From Breznakiella homolactica (GTDB lineage: Bacteria > Spirochaetota > Spirochaetia > Treponematales > Breznakiellaceae): DNA of 64,000 bases. The stretch spans positions 806,001 to 870,000 of the forward strand of contig NZ_CP067089.2 of the NCBI RefSeq assembly GCF_016616095.2, given 5' to 3'. Below are positions 1 to 9,360 of this stretch, one piece after another; positions within the stretch are counted from its first letter, which is position 1; every line of letters starts with the position of its first letter. Below the pieces are notes generated by a model. The model was not told the DNA's origin. It made no database searches and saw only the letters and a list, made by a program, of their open reading frames with translations. Made by a program: the position numbers and the translations under genes.

Positions 1-285
1 GATCTGTCCGCCCAGGGCGATAAAATCGGGGTTCCGGGCGACAAAATCCGTTTCCGAGGCAAGTTCCACCAGAACGGCGGTATTGTCCTTGATTTTAATG
101 AAAATTTTCCCTTCGTTCGTTGCCCGGTCGGCCCGTTTTTCAACCGCCGCGAGGCCTTTTTCCTTCAAAAATTTTTCAGCCGCCGCAAAATCACCTTCGC
201 TGGCAACCAGGGCATTTTTGCATTCCATCATTCCTGCTCCGGTTTTTTCCCGGAGATTTTTTACATCGGATGCTTTTATTTCCAC
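1..285 (-). CDS. tsf: Elongation factor Ts, N-terminal part (cut by window edge)
   Basis: EF-Ts is the guanine-nucleotide exchange factor that recycles EF-Tu during translation. The minus-strand frame reads from a GTG at 285-283 and is open to base 1, giving 95 residues. The start MEIKASDVKNLREKTGAGMM and the segment ETDFVARNPDF are hallmarks of the family: the N-terminal UBA-like helices and the TDFV motif that contacts EF-Tu. The GTG is chosen because AAGGAG lies 6 nt upstream and no ATG fits the family N-terminus. It follows rpsB by about 54 bp, the usual rpsB-tsf order, so the two are probably cotranscribed. The C-terminal part lies outside the window. Confidence 0.96.
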   Translation of the reverse strand, partial: MEIKASDVKNLREKTGAGMMECKNALVASEGDFAAAEKFLKEKGLAAVEKRADRATNEGKIFIKIKDNTAVLVELASETDFVARNPDFIALGGQI

Positions 286-339
286 AGCAGAACTCCTTAC
301 AAATCAGATTAATCGTTACAAGCCATCGGGTTACGGGGA

Positions 340-1230
340 TCAGTCCTCGCCGTAAACCTTATCCACATCCACCGGCAGTTCGTCTTCCTCGTCGGCGGCG
401 GGTTCTTCGGTGACGGCAGCGGGCACGGCGTCGGCGGAATAGGAAGCGATGTCTATTTCCTCATCCTCTTCCTTAACCGAAGCGTCGGTCACGACTTCTT
501 CAGTTTCTTCGTCCTCATCGCCGAGGGTTTCGATGATTTTGAGGCCCGCCTCGTTATCGGCTTCGACCACCGCGTTGGCTATGATCTGCGTAAAGAGGGT
601 GATCGCCCGGATAGCGTCATCATTGCCCGGAATGGGGTAGTCTATCCCTTCGGGATTGCAGTTGGTGTCCACCACGGCAACAATGGGAATCCCCATGCGC
701 TGGGCTTCGGCCACGGCGATACCTTCTTTTCTGGTATCAATGATGAAGAGAATCCCGGGAAGTTCCTTCATTTCCTTAATGCCGCCCAGGTTTTTCTGCA
801 GTTTAGCCCGTTCTTTGCCCAGGGACGCAATTTCTTTCTTGGTAAGGTTTTCGAAGGTTCCGTCCACTTCCATCTTTTCGAGTTTCTTGAGACGGAGCAG
901 AGATTTTTTTATGGTAACGAAGTTGGTAAGCATACCGCCGAGCCAGCGGTTATTTATGTAGTACATACCGCAGCGTTCGGCTTCCTTCTGGATCGCCTGC
1001 TGGGCCTGTTTTTTGGTTCCCACAAAAAGAACCGTTTTGCCGGAAGCTACGGTTTTGCGTACCGCTTCGTAGGCATCCTTGATCGCCTGGATGGTTTTCT
1101 GAAGATCGATGATATGGATACCATTCCGTTCCGCGAAGATATACTTCTTCATCCGCGGATCCCAGCGTTTTACCTGGTGGCCGAAATGCACCCCCGATTC
1201 GAGCAGGCTTTTCATTGTAACAACAGCCAA
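340..1230 (-). CDS. rpsB: 30S ribosomal protein S2
   Basis: S2 is a late-assembling protein of the small ribosomal subunit. The core ([14 protein letters not shown], then [31 protein letters not shown] and [19 protein letters not shown]) matches the family over about 240 residues. The start is placed at a TTG (1230-1228) because GGGAGGAAA sits just upstream and bacterial S2 begins close to this point. An upstream ATG at 1260 would add ten residues without family support. The protein is 296 residues. Its last 60 or so residues are very acidic (many Glu/Asp), a tail much longer than in Escherichia coli S2 and probably disordered. It is first in the rpsB-tsf pair. Confidence 0.96.
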   Translation of the reverse strand: MAVVTMKSLLESGVHFGHQVKRWDPRMKKYIFAERNGIHIIDLQKTIQAIKDAYEAVRKTVASGKTVLFVGTKKQAQQAIQKEAERCGMYYINNRWLGGMLTNFVTIKKSLLRLKKLEKMEVDGTFENLTKKEIASLGKERAKLQKNLGGIKEMKELPGILFIIDTRKEGIAVAEAQRMGIPIVAVVDTNCNPEGIDYPIPGNDDAIRAITLFTQIIANAVVEADNEAGLKIIETLGDEDEETEEVVTDASVKEEDEEIDIASYSADAVPAAVTEEPAADEEDELPVDVDKVYGED

Positions 1231-1381
1231 AATTTCCTCCCGCGTTTGCAGACTATTCACTCAAAAACAAACCCCAGACACAGAGGATGATTCCTAGGAG
1301 TGGGGGATTGTCAGCTGGAGCGCCGTCTGCGACGCCTTCCCTGTATCTCACCGCCCGGAGGCGGCGGAAAATATGAACGGT

Positions 1382-1969
1382 TCAGGCCCCGTAGGGATAA
1401 CCATTCTCTCTTAGCATGACATAAAAATCGTGAATTGGCAACCCCACCACGGAACTGTAGGATCCCCGGATCTCGGAAATGAAACACGCTCCCATTCCCT
1501 GGATTTTATACGCCCCGGCCACTCCCTGCCATTCTCCGGTATTGAGGTACCATTCGATTTCATCGTCGGATATCCGGGAAAAAACCACCGCTGTTTCCTG
1601 GGACCGGATATCCGTAGTCCTGGTCTGGCCGTTGAACAGGGCCGCGGCGGTCACCACCGTATGCTCTCGGCCGCGGAAACGGCTGAGCATGGCTTTTGCG
1701 TCTTCACGGTCCTTGGGTTTGCCGAAAATTTCTCCGTCCAGGGTGACCACCGTGTCCGCGCCGACTATCCACGGCGGCAGCCGCCCTTTAAGAACGTCGA
1801 TTACTTCATTTACCTTTTTCTCGGCCAGCTGTTCCGCCTGCTCCCGTGGGCTCAAGCCCGGTGTGAGGGTTTCTTCGCCCCTGGCTACCATGATACTGAA
1901 GGGTATCCCCAGAAGCCGCAGATATTCCTGTCTGCGCAAAGACCCGGAAGCTAAAATAAGAGGATCCAT
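1382..1969 (-). CDS. maf: Maf-family nucleotide pyrophosphatase
   Basis: Maf proteins hydrolyse non-canonical or pyrimidine nucleoside triphosphates (dTTP/UTP or modified bases) to monophosphates in the cytoplasm, as house-cleaning enzymes. The 195-residue product begins MDPLILASGSLRRQEYLRLLG, the signature nucleotide-binding loop. It continues with GADTVVTLDGEIFGKPKD and the LSRFRGREHTVVTA strand, both typical. The ATG at 1969 is chosen over one 60 bp upstream because it gives the standard Maf N-terminus. The possible ribosome site (GGGGTG) is weak. It lies between the AAA-ATPase gene and rpsB on the same strand, with 116 bp and 151 bp gaps, so it may have its own promoter. Length is normal for the family. 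Confidence 0.93.
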   Translation of the reverse strand: MDPLILASGSLRRQEYLRLLGIPFSIMVARGEETLTPGLSPREQAEQLAEKKVNEVIDVLKGRLPPWIVGADTVVTLDGEIFGKPKDREDAKAMLSRFRGREHTVVTAAALFNGQTRTTDIRSQETAVVFSRISDDEIEWYLNTGEWQGVAGAYKIQGMGACFISEIRGSYSSVVGLPIHDFYVMLRENGYPYGA

Positions 1970-2085
1970 CTGAAAACACCCCTGTATTAAAAGTATGGGA
2001 TAAAACTTGCCCCATTTAGTTAGGTTCATTGTAACGTAACTTTCCGGATACCTCTATACCTTTACATGCTTTTCAGCGTTTCCGG

Positions 2086-5000
2086 TTATACGCCGCTGTC
2101 TTCCGGGGTTTTATCCCTCGTCACCGCACCGGCAATTGCCGAAAGCGACGACGCCATGCTCCGCTGCAGTTCCAGACCTTTGCCGGCGTTGGTCCTTACA
2201 AACTCTTCTACAATGAATTTCCACCGGGTCTTTTCTTCTTCCGTGGGTGTACCAAGGATCTGCGCAAGCTTGAGCAGGTTCTCTTCGGCTCCGGTGGTGA
2301 GCGTCTGGGCTTCGCCGCGGTAATGGTCCCGCAGCAGGTTGTCCAGTTCTTCACCGTTCATCTGGGGAGTGACCCTGGCGGCCAGTTTATTCATGTTGCG
2401 GTAGCTGCCCTGGAGCTTAAAAGCCGGTTCGGTCCGGTAATCATCCTTCTGGGCCGCCGACAATATGTAGGAACGGTTGATAAGCAGCAGTGTGTCCCGG
2501 ATTCTGAAAAGCCGCTTCAGGACGGCGCTGATGTCCGCCAGTTCATTCTGGGTATACGCGTGGGACAGGCCGCTGGCCGGCACGTCTTCGCCTTCGGCCA
2601 TCCGCACCAGAAGAACGATATCCTTCGGGTCCCGGGAAGCCAGCGGCGCCAGCACGGGATTGGAACTGAGGCCGTTTTCGATATAGGACAACGCAAACGC
2701 GTCTTCATGGCCCGAAAGCATGTCCCCCAGGTTGTATATGTCTGCCCGGTTCGCCAGCATGTCCGGAATTTTGAAAATATCCCCGGACTCGGTATAGGGG
2801 TTTCCCGCCATGACCAGGGCGAAGCGTTTGCCCCGCATGTCCCAGGTGACGGGCTTTCCTTTCCAGACACCTTCGGCCCGCCTGGTACCGTCCGCCAATG
2901 CAATAAATTTCTGGAGGAATTCGGGACCGGTGTGCTGGATATCGTCAAGGTAGAGCATCACGTTGCTGCCCATGGCAAGGCCCAGGTTGAGTTTCTCCAG
3001 TTCCTGTTTTGCCGCGCTGCTCCGGGCGTTTGCCGGGTCCAGGTCGGCTATGCTGTGGCCCAGGACGGTACAGTTGATGCGGACAAAGATCATCCCCAGC
3101 CGGTCGGCGATATATTCCATTAAGGTGGTTTTACCGTAACCCGGAGGGGAAATAAGAAGAAGCATTCCCATGCGGTCGCTGCGGTTGTCCGGTCCGGCGG
3201 TGCCGACCTGTTTGGCGAAGTTGTCACCGATGACCGGAAGGTAAATTTCATTGATAAGCCGGTTCCGCATAAATGTGGAAAGCGGTTTTGCCCGGTACTG
3301 CTGCAGATCGAGTTCCTGCCGTTCCTTTTCAACCAATTCGGATTTTAATGACCGGACCCGCTGTATCATCGGCATGGCTTCGCTGCTGTGGAAGCGGAAC
3401 CGTCTCCTGAAATCGTTGAGGGCCAGTTTTATAACCCCATCCTGAATACGCGGATGCTCACCCAGAAGACCTTCGGCCTTGCCGCTCAGTGAAGTATGTA
3501 CCGTGTTGCGCTCAGCTGCGGGTGTCAGAAGAATGAGTGATGCATCATCAACCCAAGCACCCAGTTCCGGTGCCTGGGTTGCGCTGAACGCCGCAACCCA
3601 GTCCCGGACCATGAGCCAGTTTTCCGCGGGGCCCGCGTCTTCCCGGTTCCATTGTTCCATGGCGTTGGTTCGTTTCGCTTTTTTTAGGAAGGCGTCCGCA
3701 AGATCCGCCGCGCCGCCGGGAACGGTCCATCCGGCAGTCTCGCTGCCCAATTCCAGGACCAGGTACGATGCCGCTTCGCGGATCAGCGCTTCAAGGCTGC
3801 TTTCTTCGTTAGCCGCCAGCAGCGCCGTTCCTTCAGTACTGAAATCCGCCGAAAAAGCATGCAGCATTTCAATAAGATTGGTGGTAAGCCGTTTTTCAGC
3901 TTCATTGGAACTGAAGAGTTTTTTCTGTGCCGCCGCGGCTTCCGCGCGGGCGGTCAGCAGCTGGCGGGTATCATCATCAATCCCATACTGCCAGAAAAGG
4001 AATGCCAGAGAACGCTGGGCGGGGCTGTAGCGGAGCAGTCCCGCGTCGGAATACATTGCTCCCAGTTCCTTAATGATGATAAGGCAGTCATGGTCATGCA
4101 CACCTTTCTGGTAGCCTTCGGTATAACGTCCCGCCATTTCTTTCCTGATAATGGAAAGCAGGGCACTGTCATTTTTTGTTCCCTTGGTGCAGAGTGAAAA
4201 CAGTTTATCAATCTTGGTTTCCGATGTTCCTTCCAGCGATTTTTCAATAATGCTTCCCGCCAGATATTCCGCGCGGTAAATGCCGGGACTTTCAGACGTA
4301 AGCGGATAATCCTGGTAGGCGGCATATGAATCGAGTTCGACGTTTTGAACCGGATAAAAATAATCGGTGCCGCTCAGATGGAAGGAGAGTTTTCCGTTGT
4401 GGGGAATCAGGGTCACATCCAGATCCTGCCGGCTGATGGTAAAGTAATGCTTGCCCAGTTTCAGCGTGTTGTCCATGCTGCCGGCCAGTTCGGTTTTATC
4501 CCGGACAGCCCGGAGGGCACTGTCCCTGGCTGTCTTAAGCTGTGTTTCCAGCTGGTCCGCCAAAGTGCCCGCCTGGATTGATCTGAGTTCTTCACAGAGG
4601 TTTCTGATCTTTGCAAGGAGGATGTCCCCGGCAAAGTAGGCGTGGACTTCATCGGCTGATGACATCTGCGCGGTTTTCCTTGGAACATGCTCAAGGATTT
4701 TCTGGCCGCTTTCAAGCAGGCGGCGGCTTTTTTTCTGCCGGGCGTCCACAAGGGACTGGCGTTTTGTTTCAAAGGCTTCGTACACCGAATCGCGTTTGGC
4801 GGAAATATCCGCCGCGAATTCCTCGTATTCGGCAAACCTGCCATCCAGTTCTTCAAGCTGGGACAGCAGCTGGGTCAGGGATTCTTCACATTTTTCCGGC
4901 GTATCCGCCAGCTCAAGGGAACTTTCAATACTCTGCTCAAACAGCCTGAACCGGGCGCCGAATTCCGCGGCGTTCTCGCGGCTTCCCGCCTCGCTGCGGA

Positions 5001-7074
5001 TTTTATGGATCTGCGCCCGCAGCCGGTTGATATCGGCATAGAGCGCCGAGATACGGTCAATGATTCCCGTCCGCAGTTCCGCATCCCCCTCGGAAACGGA
5101 ATTGAGCTGGTCGATTAAAATATCCAGCCCTTCGGCCTGTTTATCAACAGCAGATATCATGGTATCAAGGGATGCGGTGTTTTCTGTTTCGGGGATTTTC
5201 CGTTCCAGGCTTTCAAGCTCACTCCGGTAACTGTCAAAGGCATGGTCGCCGGAAAGAAAACGGATCACCGCTTCACCGGTTTTTTTCCGTTCATCCTCAA
5301 GCTCTTTCTTCATGTCATCTATGCGGCTTGTGTCCACATAACGGAGTTCCCTGAGCGATTCAAGCCTTCCCTGGCCTTCCCGGATATCCTTGAGGACTTT
5401 TATAAAATCATCCGGGGTCTGCCAGAGGTTTGCCGCAATACCCGAGATCATGGTCCGGTGGGCCTGCTCGGCATTTTCAAGGGTCCGGGCATTATCTTCC
5501 CGGAGGGCATCAATCTTTTCAAATTCCGCCAAAGCGGAGCGGGCGTTTTCCGCAATGGCTTTTATGTCGGTATCGATGTGTCCCGTTTCATCGGCGTCCA
5601 GCCAGAAGTAATTATCGAGAACCCGGGAGCACTGCTGGATCATATCGTTGTACAGACCACGTCCGGCGTTTTCTTCCCGGGCGGATCGGCAGATGGTAAG
5701 CATCTCCGATATTCCCCTGACCAGTGACGCGTTGCCCACCCGGCCGAAGAATCCCTTTCCTTTTTGGACAGCCCGGGCTTCATCGGTGTACGGGGTTTCC
5801 CAAAGCTGCATAGGATGGAGCCGCTGGGGTTCGGTTCCCGCGGTCTGGAAAACCAGCATGTGCCCGTCGGGAAAAAGGGCGTAGCCGTTTGATATGATGG
5901 GGACAGACAGTTTCTTCTCTATTACATTGTACGAGAAAAGAACGTACTGGGCGGTTTCGCTTTGGTAGAAAATATACAGTACATCCTCTCCGTTGGGAGA
6001 GCGGACCTTGCGGGCAAACCGCAGTTTTCCGGTGTCAACTCCGGGGAGTTCGAAGGTTTTGTACTCTCCGGTCCGCAGGTAATATCCGCCGGAAAAAATG
6101 ATGCCGTGGTCTTCCGGAAGTTCGGCGCAGGAAACGCCGATCATATCCATCCGCTGGACATGCTGCGTCTTTATATTAAACACAAAATAGCGGAACAGTT
6201 TTTCCCGGTACGGTTTTATTTTGAGGATGATGATGTCCGATATTTTTGCGTAGCTGATATCGGCGTCCGCCAAAGACTGGTTTTTATCTTCCACTTCTTC
6301 GCTGTAAATCCCCAGTCCCGTTTCGGTGTTGTTTTCAACCTTGATGGTCAGATCCCCGCCGATGGTTTCGACAAAAACCGTATCAAGGATATTGATATGC
6401 GGAAACTTTCCGCCCACCTGGTTTTCGCGGACGCACTGGGTCCATTCAAACGAGTGGGACGGGGGCAGGGCAATGTCCCGCTCGCCGCGGTTGTCTATAT
6501 ATTGCAGTTTATTGCGCTTATCAATCTGCCATCTGAAAACCCGCACGTCGGAAGCTTTCTGGCCTATCCGGAATGACGCAAACAGTTTGTCCTGGATAAC
6601 CGCAAGCTGGTCGAGGGATGCCTGACTGTAGTACGTGTACAGTTCCCTGAAATCGGAAACGAAATCCTCCGCTTCAAGAAAGGTTCCGGCGGCGGGCAGG
6701 GAAACGAGTTCGGAAGATTCGTTTTCGTCATCAATGCTGTAAAGGGAAAATACATCACTGACCGCGGTTTCCTTTTTCAGGCCGATGAACACATTGTAGC
6801 CGAACAGCAGTTTATTTCCGATCCGGACAATATCCCGGGCCAAACACTTGTTTTCCGTGGTGGCGCTCAAACGCCGGATAAGCCTCTGCTCGGTGCGTCC
6901 GAATTCCGCTTCCCGCGCTTCATTGAGGGAGTTAATCTTTTTCAGCAATGATTCACCGGAACGGTTCAGCCGCTGCCGCAACAGTTCGTAGCTGCGGCTT
7001 TCGGCAAGGATCGATCCGGTGTCATCGGCGGCGGAGCTGTCAATAGGATTCTTTTCTTCCATACTTCCGGTCAC
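2086..7074 (-). CDS. Giant AAA ATPase of the DUF3686 / DNA repair ATPase type
   Basis: The product has 1662 residues. The N-terminal segment (YELLRQRLNRSGE, then LARDIVRIGNKLLFGYNVFIG) matches what I recall of bacterial proteins called DNA repair ATPase (DUF3686 plus AAA). Residues about 520-860 are rich in charged helices and likely form coiled coils. The ATPase domain is near the C-terminus: Walker A PPGYGKTT with Lys1315, Walker B VMLYLDDIQ with Asp1377-Asp1378, and a VMAGNP sensor-like strand. No membrane segment or signal peptide is evident. Its GTG start overlaps the flotillin stop by 4 bp (GTGA), indicating translational coupling; an ATG four codons later is an alternative. Repair is only the family label: position after a flotillin and an OB-fold membrane protein suggests a membrane-linked remodelling ATPase (inference). 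Confidence 0.85.
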   Translation of the reverse strand: MTGSMEEKNPIDSSAADDTGSILAESRSYELLRQRLNRSGESLLKKINSLNEAREAEFGRTEQRLIRRLSATTENKCLARDIVRIGNKLLFGYNVFIGLKKETAVSDVFSLYSIDDENESSELVSLPAAGTFLEAEDFVSDFRELYTYYSQASLDQLAVIQDKLFASFRIGQKASDVRVFRWQIDKRNKLQYIDNRGERDIALPPSHSFEWTQCVRENQVGGKFPHINILDTVFVETIGGDLTIKVENNTETGLGIYSEEVEDKNQSLADADISYAKISDIIILKIKPYREKLFRYFVFNIKTQHVQRMDMIGVSCAELPEDHGIIFSGGYYLRTGEYKTFELPGVDTGKLRFARKVRSPNGEDVLYIFYQSETAQYVLFSYNVIEKKLSVPIISNGYALFPDGHMLVFQTAGTEPQRLHPMQLWETPYTDEARAVQKGKGFFGRVGNASLVRGISEMLTICRSAREENAGRGLYNDMIQQCSRVLDNYFWLDADETGHIDTDIKAIAENARSALAEFEKIDALREDNARTLENAEQAHRTMISGIAANLWQTPDDFIKVLKDIREGQGRLESLRELRYVDTSRIDDMKKELEDERKKTGEAVIRFLSGDHAFDSYRSELESLERKIPETENTASLDTMISAVDKQAEGLDILIDQLNSVSEGDAELRTGIIDRISALYADINRLRAQIHKIRSEAGSRENAAEFGARFRLFEQSIESSLELADTPEKCEESLTQLLSQLEELDGRFAEYEEFAADISAKRDSVYEAFETKRQSLVDARQKKSRRLLESGQKILEHVPRKTAQMSSADEVHAYFAGDILLAKIRNLCEELRSIQAGTLADQLETQLKTARDSALRAVRDKTELAGSMDNTLKLGKHYFTISRQDLDVTLIPHNGKLSFHLSGTDYFYPVQNVELDSYAAYQDYPLTSESPGIYRAEYLAGSIIEKSLEGTSETKIDKLFSLCTKGTKNDSALLSIIRKEMAGRYTEGYQKGVHDHDCLIIIKELGAMYSDAGLLRYSPAQRSLAFLFWQYGIDDDTRQLLTARAEAAAAQKKLFSSNEAEKRLTTNLIEMLHAFSADFSTEGTALLAANEESSLEALIREAASYLVLELGSETAGWTVPGGAADLADAFLKKAKRTNAMEQWNREDAGPAENWLMVRDWVAAFSATQAPELGAWVDDASLILLTPAAERNTVHTSLSGKAEGLLGEHPRIQDGVIKLALNDFRRRFRFHSSEAMPMIQRVRSLKSELVEKERQELDLQQYRAKPLSTFMRNRLINEIYLPVIGDNFAKQVGTAGPDNRSDRMGMLLLISPPGYGKTTLMEYIADRLGMIFVRINCTVLGHSIADLDPANARSSAAKQELEKLNLGLAMGSNVMLYLDDIQHTGPEFLQKFIALADGTRRAEGVWKGKPVTWDMRGKRFALVMAGNPYTESGDIFKIPDMLANRADIYNLGDMLSGHEDAFALSYIENGLSSNPVLAPLASRDPKDIVLLVRMAEGEDVPASGLSHAYTQNELADISAVLKRLFRIRDTLLLINRSYILSAAQKDDYRTEPAFKLQGSYRNMNKLAARVTPQMNGEELDNLLRDHYRGEAQTLTTGAEENLLKLAQILGTPTEEEKTRWKFIVEEFVRTNAGKGLELQRSMASSLSAIAGAVTRDKTPEDSGV

Positions 7075-9179
7075 GGGAGCTTCTTAAAGCCCTTAAGCAG
7101 TGTACTCAGCGCTGCGCGTTCATCATCGCTGCCGTCCTGCATAATCTTGTGGAACAGGGCTGCCACGGAAAGGTTCTGCAGATCCCCCGACGCGTTGCCC
7201 AATGCTCCGATAATTTCTTTTATATCTTCCACCGTATCGCGGGATCCGTCGAGGTTTCCCTTGAAGAGGGTTTTCAGGGTCTGGCTTTCGGAAACCAACC
7301 CGTCAATACCCTTGCCTACGGACAGGGCCTGCACGAACCGTTCGAAGTATTCACCGTTGCCGCCCACGATATCAATCTTAGCGTTGCCCAGCGCCTGGCC
7401 CAGCAGTTCAGCCTGTTCCTTCGCAATATTGGTCTGGGCATCGATAGCCTTAAGCGTGGCGGTCTGTGCCGTCTCGAGCTTCATGCGGTATTCCTCGTGG
7501 GACCGGGCGTTGTCGCTCATGGTCGTCATGGCGTCGAACTTCTCGCGCATTCCCTTGGCTTCCGCCAGGAACCGGGCTTCGATGGCGTCGGCTTCCGCTT
7601 TGCCGGCCTTTGCGGTGGCTTCCGCTTCCGCCAGCCGGATATTAACCGCGGCGAGTCCCAGCTGTTCATTGCCCTGGGCTTCGGCTGAGAGTTTAGCCTT
7701 CAGCGAATCGGCCTCTGCTATGCCCTGTTTTACACTTGCTTCCGCTCCGGCAATGGTTACCTTCGCGTCGATCAAACCCTGTTTTTCCTTTGCGTCGGCG
7801 GTGGCAAGCATGACCTTGACGTCCGCCAGTCCCCGTGCGGCTGCCAGCGCTTCGGTTCCTTCGGCTTCGCGTTTCTTAGCTTCCGCGTCCTTTTCAGCCA
7901 CCTTCAGCCGGGAGTCCGCCAGGGTAAGTTCCTCGGCTGCCTTGAACTGGGCGCGTTTCTCCATGGCTTCAGCGGCTTTAATTTCGGCCAGCTGCTTTTC
8001 TTCCGCCTGTCCTTCAGCGAGGATGATTGCGGATTTCTTGGTCCGTTCCGCATCGGATAAAATCCTCACTTCCTTGATCGCCTCTTCCTGTTCAGCCACG
8101 GTGCGTTCAACGATGATACGTTCCCGGACCACATCGGCAATCGCCTTCTTCTGGATTTCGACTTCCCGTTCTTTGTCTATCTGCTGCAGGGTCACTTCTT
8201 TTTCGCGGTCCACCGTTTCCAGTTCCCTGGCCCGTATAACCTTCTGTTCCTCAATGACCACCGCCCGTTTCCGGTTGTTCTCCGCTACTTCCTTTTCACG
8301 CAGCACATTTTCCTGCTGGATTGCGATGGTTTGTTCCGCCTGGAGTCTGGCCAGTTCCGCCCGGGCGTGTTCTTCCGATTGGATCTTGGCGGTCTCGGCG
8401 GCTTCCCTGGCCCTTACGGACGCGATCTCCCGCTGCTGCCGCGACTCCGCGTCGGTTTGCTGCCGTTCCAGTTCAAGCAGCGCCTCTTTGGTTTCAACAT
8501 TTTTTTTGGTGATCCGCATTTCCTCATCGCGGCGCAGGTTGTTGGTATTTACATTTTCAATGGCGGTAAGTTCCGTAATTTTCTTGATACCCTGGGCGTC
8601 AAGGATGTTGTTCGGATCAAGTTTATCGATAGGAGTTTGCTCAAGGTAGTCGATGGCCGCATCCTCAAGGACATACCCAGAAAGGTCGTTTCCTATCTGC
8701 CGGATAATCTCATCCCGGAACCGGTCCCGGGCCTGGTACAGATCAACGAAGTCCATGGACTTTCCGACGGTTTTAAGCGCCTCGGAAAACTTTGCCTGGA
8801 ACAGGCCTTCGAGAGTTTCGTGGTCCGACGCCCGGGAACAGCCGATACTCTGGGCTACTTTCAGCACGTCGTCAGCTGTTTTGTTAACCCGGATAAAAAA
8901 CTTAACCTTTATATCCGCCCGGATATTGTCCCGGCAGATAAGGCCGTCATTCCCGGTCCGGTCAAGGTCGATAGTCTTAAGGGATATTTCCATAAGCTCG
9001 GCTTTATGGATAACCGGAAGCACCAGCCGTCCGGTGAACGTAACCTCAGGTTCCGCTTTAAGGGTATTGATGATCATCGCATAGCCCTGTTCTACCTTAT
9101 GGTAGAATTTGGCGAACATGCTGAGCGCGATGATAAGTATAAATGCCAGAACACCGATTGCAACAAATACGGGAATCAT
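7071..9179 (-). CDS. Flotillin (SPFH-domain) family protein, YqiK-like
   Basis: Flotillins are membrane-anchored scaffold proteins that oligomerise and organise membrane microdomains. This 702-residue protein starts with one hydrophobic segment (about residues 2-24), then an SPFH/band-7 domain (about 25-200, including LKTIDLDRTGNDGLICRDN). A very long Ala/Glu/Arg-rich coiled coil follows to about residue 560, then a C-terminal tail with GNAKIDIVGGNGEYFERFV, typical of flotillins. The ATG at 9179 is preceded by GGAGGATGTTCT; the longer frame from 9248 lacks such support. The gene overlaps the AAA ATPase gene by 4 bp and lies 181 bp downstream of the OB-fold gene, matching the YqiJ-YqiK pairing known in other bacteria. 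The ATPase partner probably acts with it. Confidence 0.92.
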   Translation of the reverse strand: MIPVFVAIGVLAFILIIALSMFAKFYHKVEQGYAMIINTLKAEPEVTFTGRLVLPVIHKAELMEISLKTIDLDRTGNDGLICRDNIRADIKVKFFIRVNKTADDVLKVAQSIGCSRASDHETLEGLFQAKFSEALKTVGKSMDFVDLYQARDRFRDEIIRQIGNDLSGYVLEDAAIDYLEQTPIDKLDPNNILDAQGIKKITELTAIENVNTNNLRRDEEMRITKKNVETKEALLELERQQTDAESRQQREIASVRAREAAETAKIQSEEHARAELARLQAEQTIAIQQENVLREKEVAENNRKRAVVIEEQKVIRARELETVDREKEVTLQQIDKEREVEIQKKAIADVVRERIIVERTVAEQEEAIKEVRILSDAERTKKSAIILAEGQAEEKQLAEIKAAEAMEKRAQFKAAEELTLADSRLKVAEKDAEAKKREAEGTEALAAARGLADVKVMLATADAKEKQGLIDAKVTIAGAEASVKQGIAEADSLKAKLSAEAQGNEQLGLAAVNIRLAEAEATAKAGKAEADAIEARFLAEAKGMREKFDAMTTMSDNARSHEEYRMKLETAQTATLKAIDAQTNIAKEQAELLGQALGNAKIDIVGGNGEYFERFVQALSVGKGIDGLVSESQTLKTLFKGNLDGSRDTVEDIKEIIGALGNASGDLQNLSVAALFHKIMQDGSDDERAALSTLLKGFKKLP

Positions 9180-9335
9180 AGAACATCCTCCATCCGCATT
9201 AATTATCTGTCCAAAAAGAACCATCTTCAGGACAAACATAATGAACACCTGAAACTATATTTTAGGTGTCCGGTGAAATCTCATTGTACTGCCGCAGCCG
9301 CGGTTCATTTCTAATTGATTTTTTTAATTTGAAAA

Positions 9336-9357
9336 TCCCGGTATTGTACCCGGGACA
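9336..9357 (-). terminator. Weak hairpin between OB-fold and flotillin genes
   Basis: On the minus strand TCCCGG and CCGGGA pair around an 8-nt loop, followed by a short TTTT run. The stem is only 6 bp, so this is at best a partial terminator or processing site between two genes that should work together. Confidence 0.3.
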
Positions 9358-9360
9358 GAA

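Noticed and set aside
1430-1954. Plus-strand frames opposite maf
   Set aside because: They mirror a conserved Maf protein and have no start signals or family features.
7147-8649. A 500-codon open frame on the plus strand, opposite the flotillin gene
   Set aside because: It is the mirror of the Ala/Glu/Arg coiled-coil codons of the flotillin, giving a Ser/Ala-rich product without domains. The minus-strand frame has clear SPFH and flotillin features and a ribosome site.
8331-9314. A 327-codon plus-strand frame over the flotillin N-terminus
   Set aside because: No recognisable family, no ribosome site, and fully antisense to a well-supported gene.
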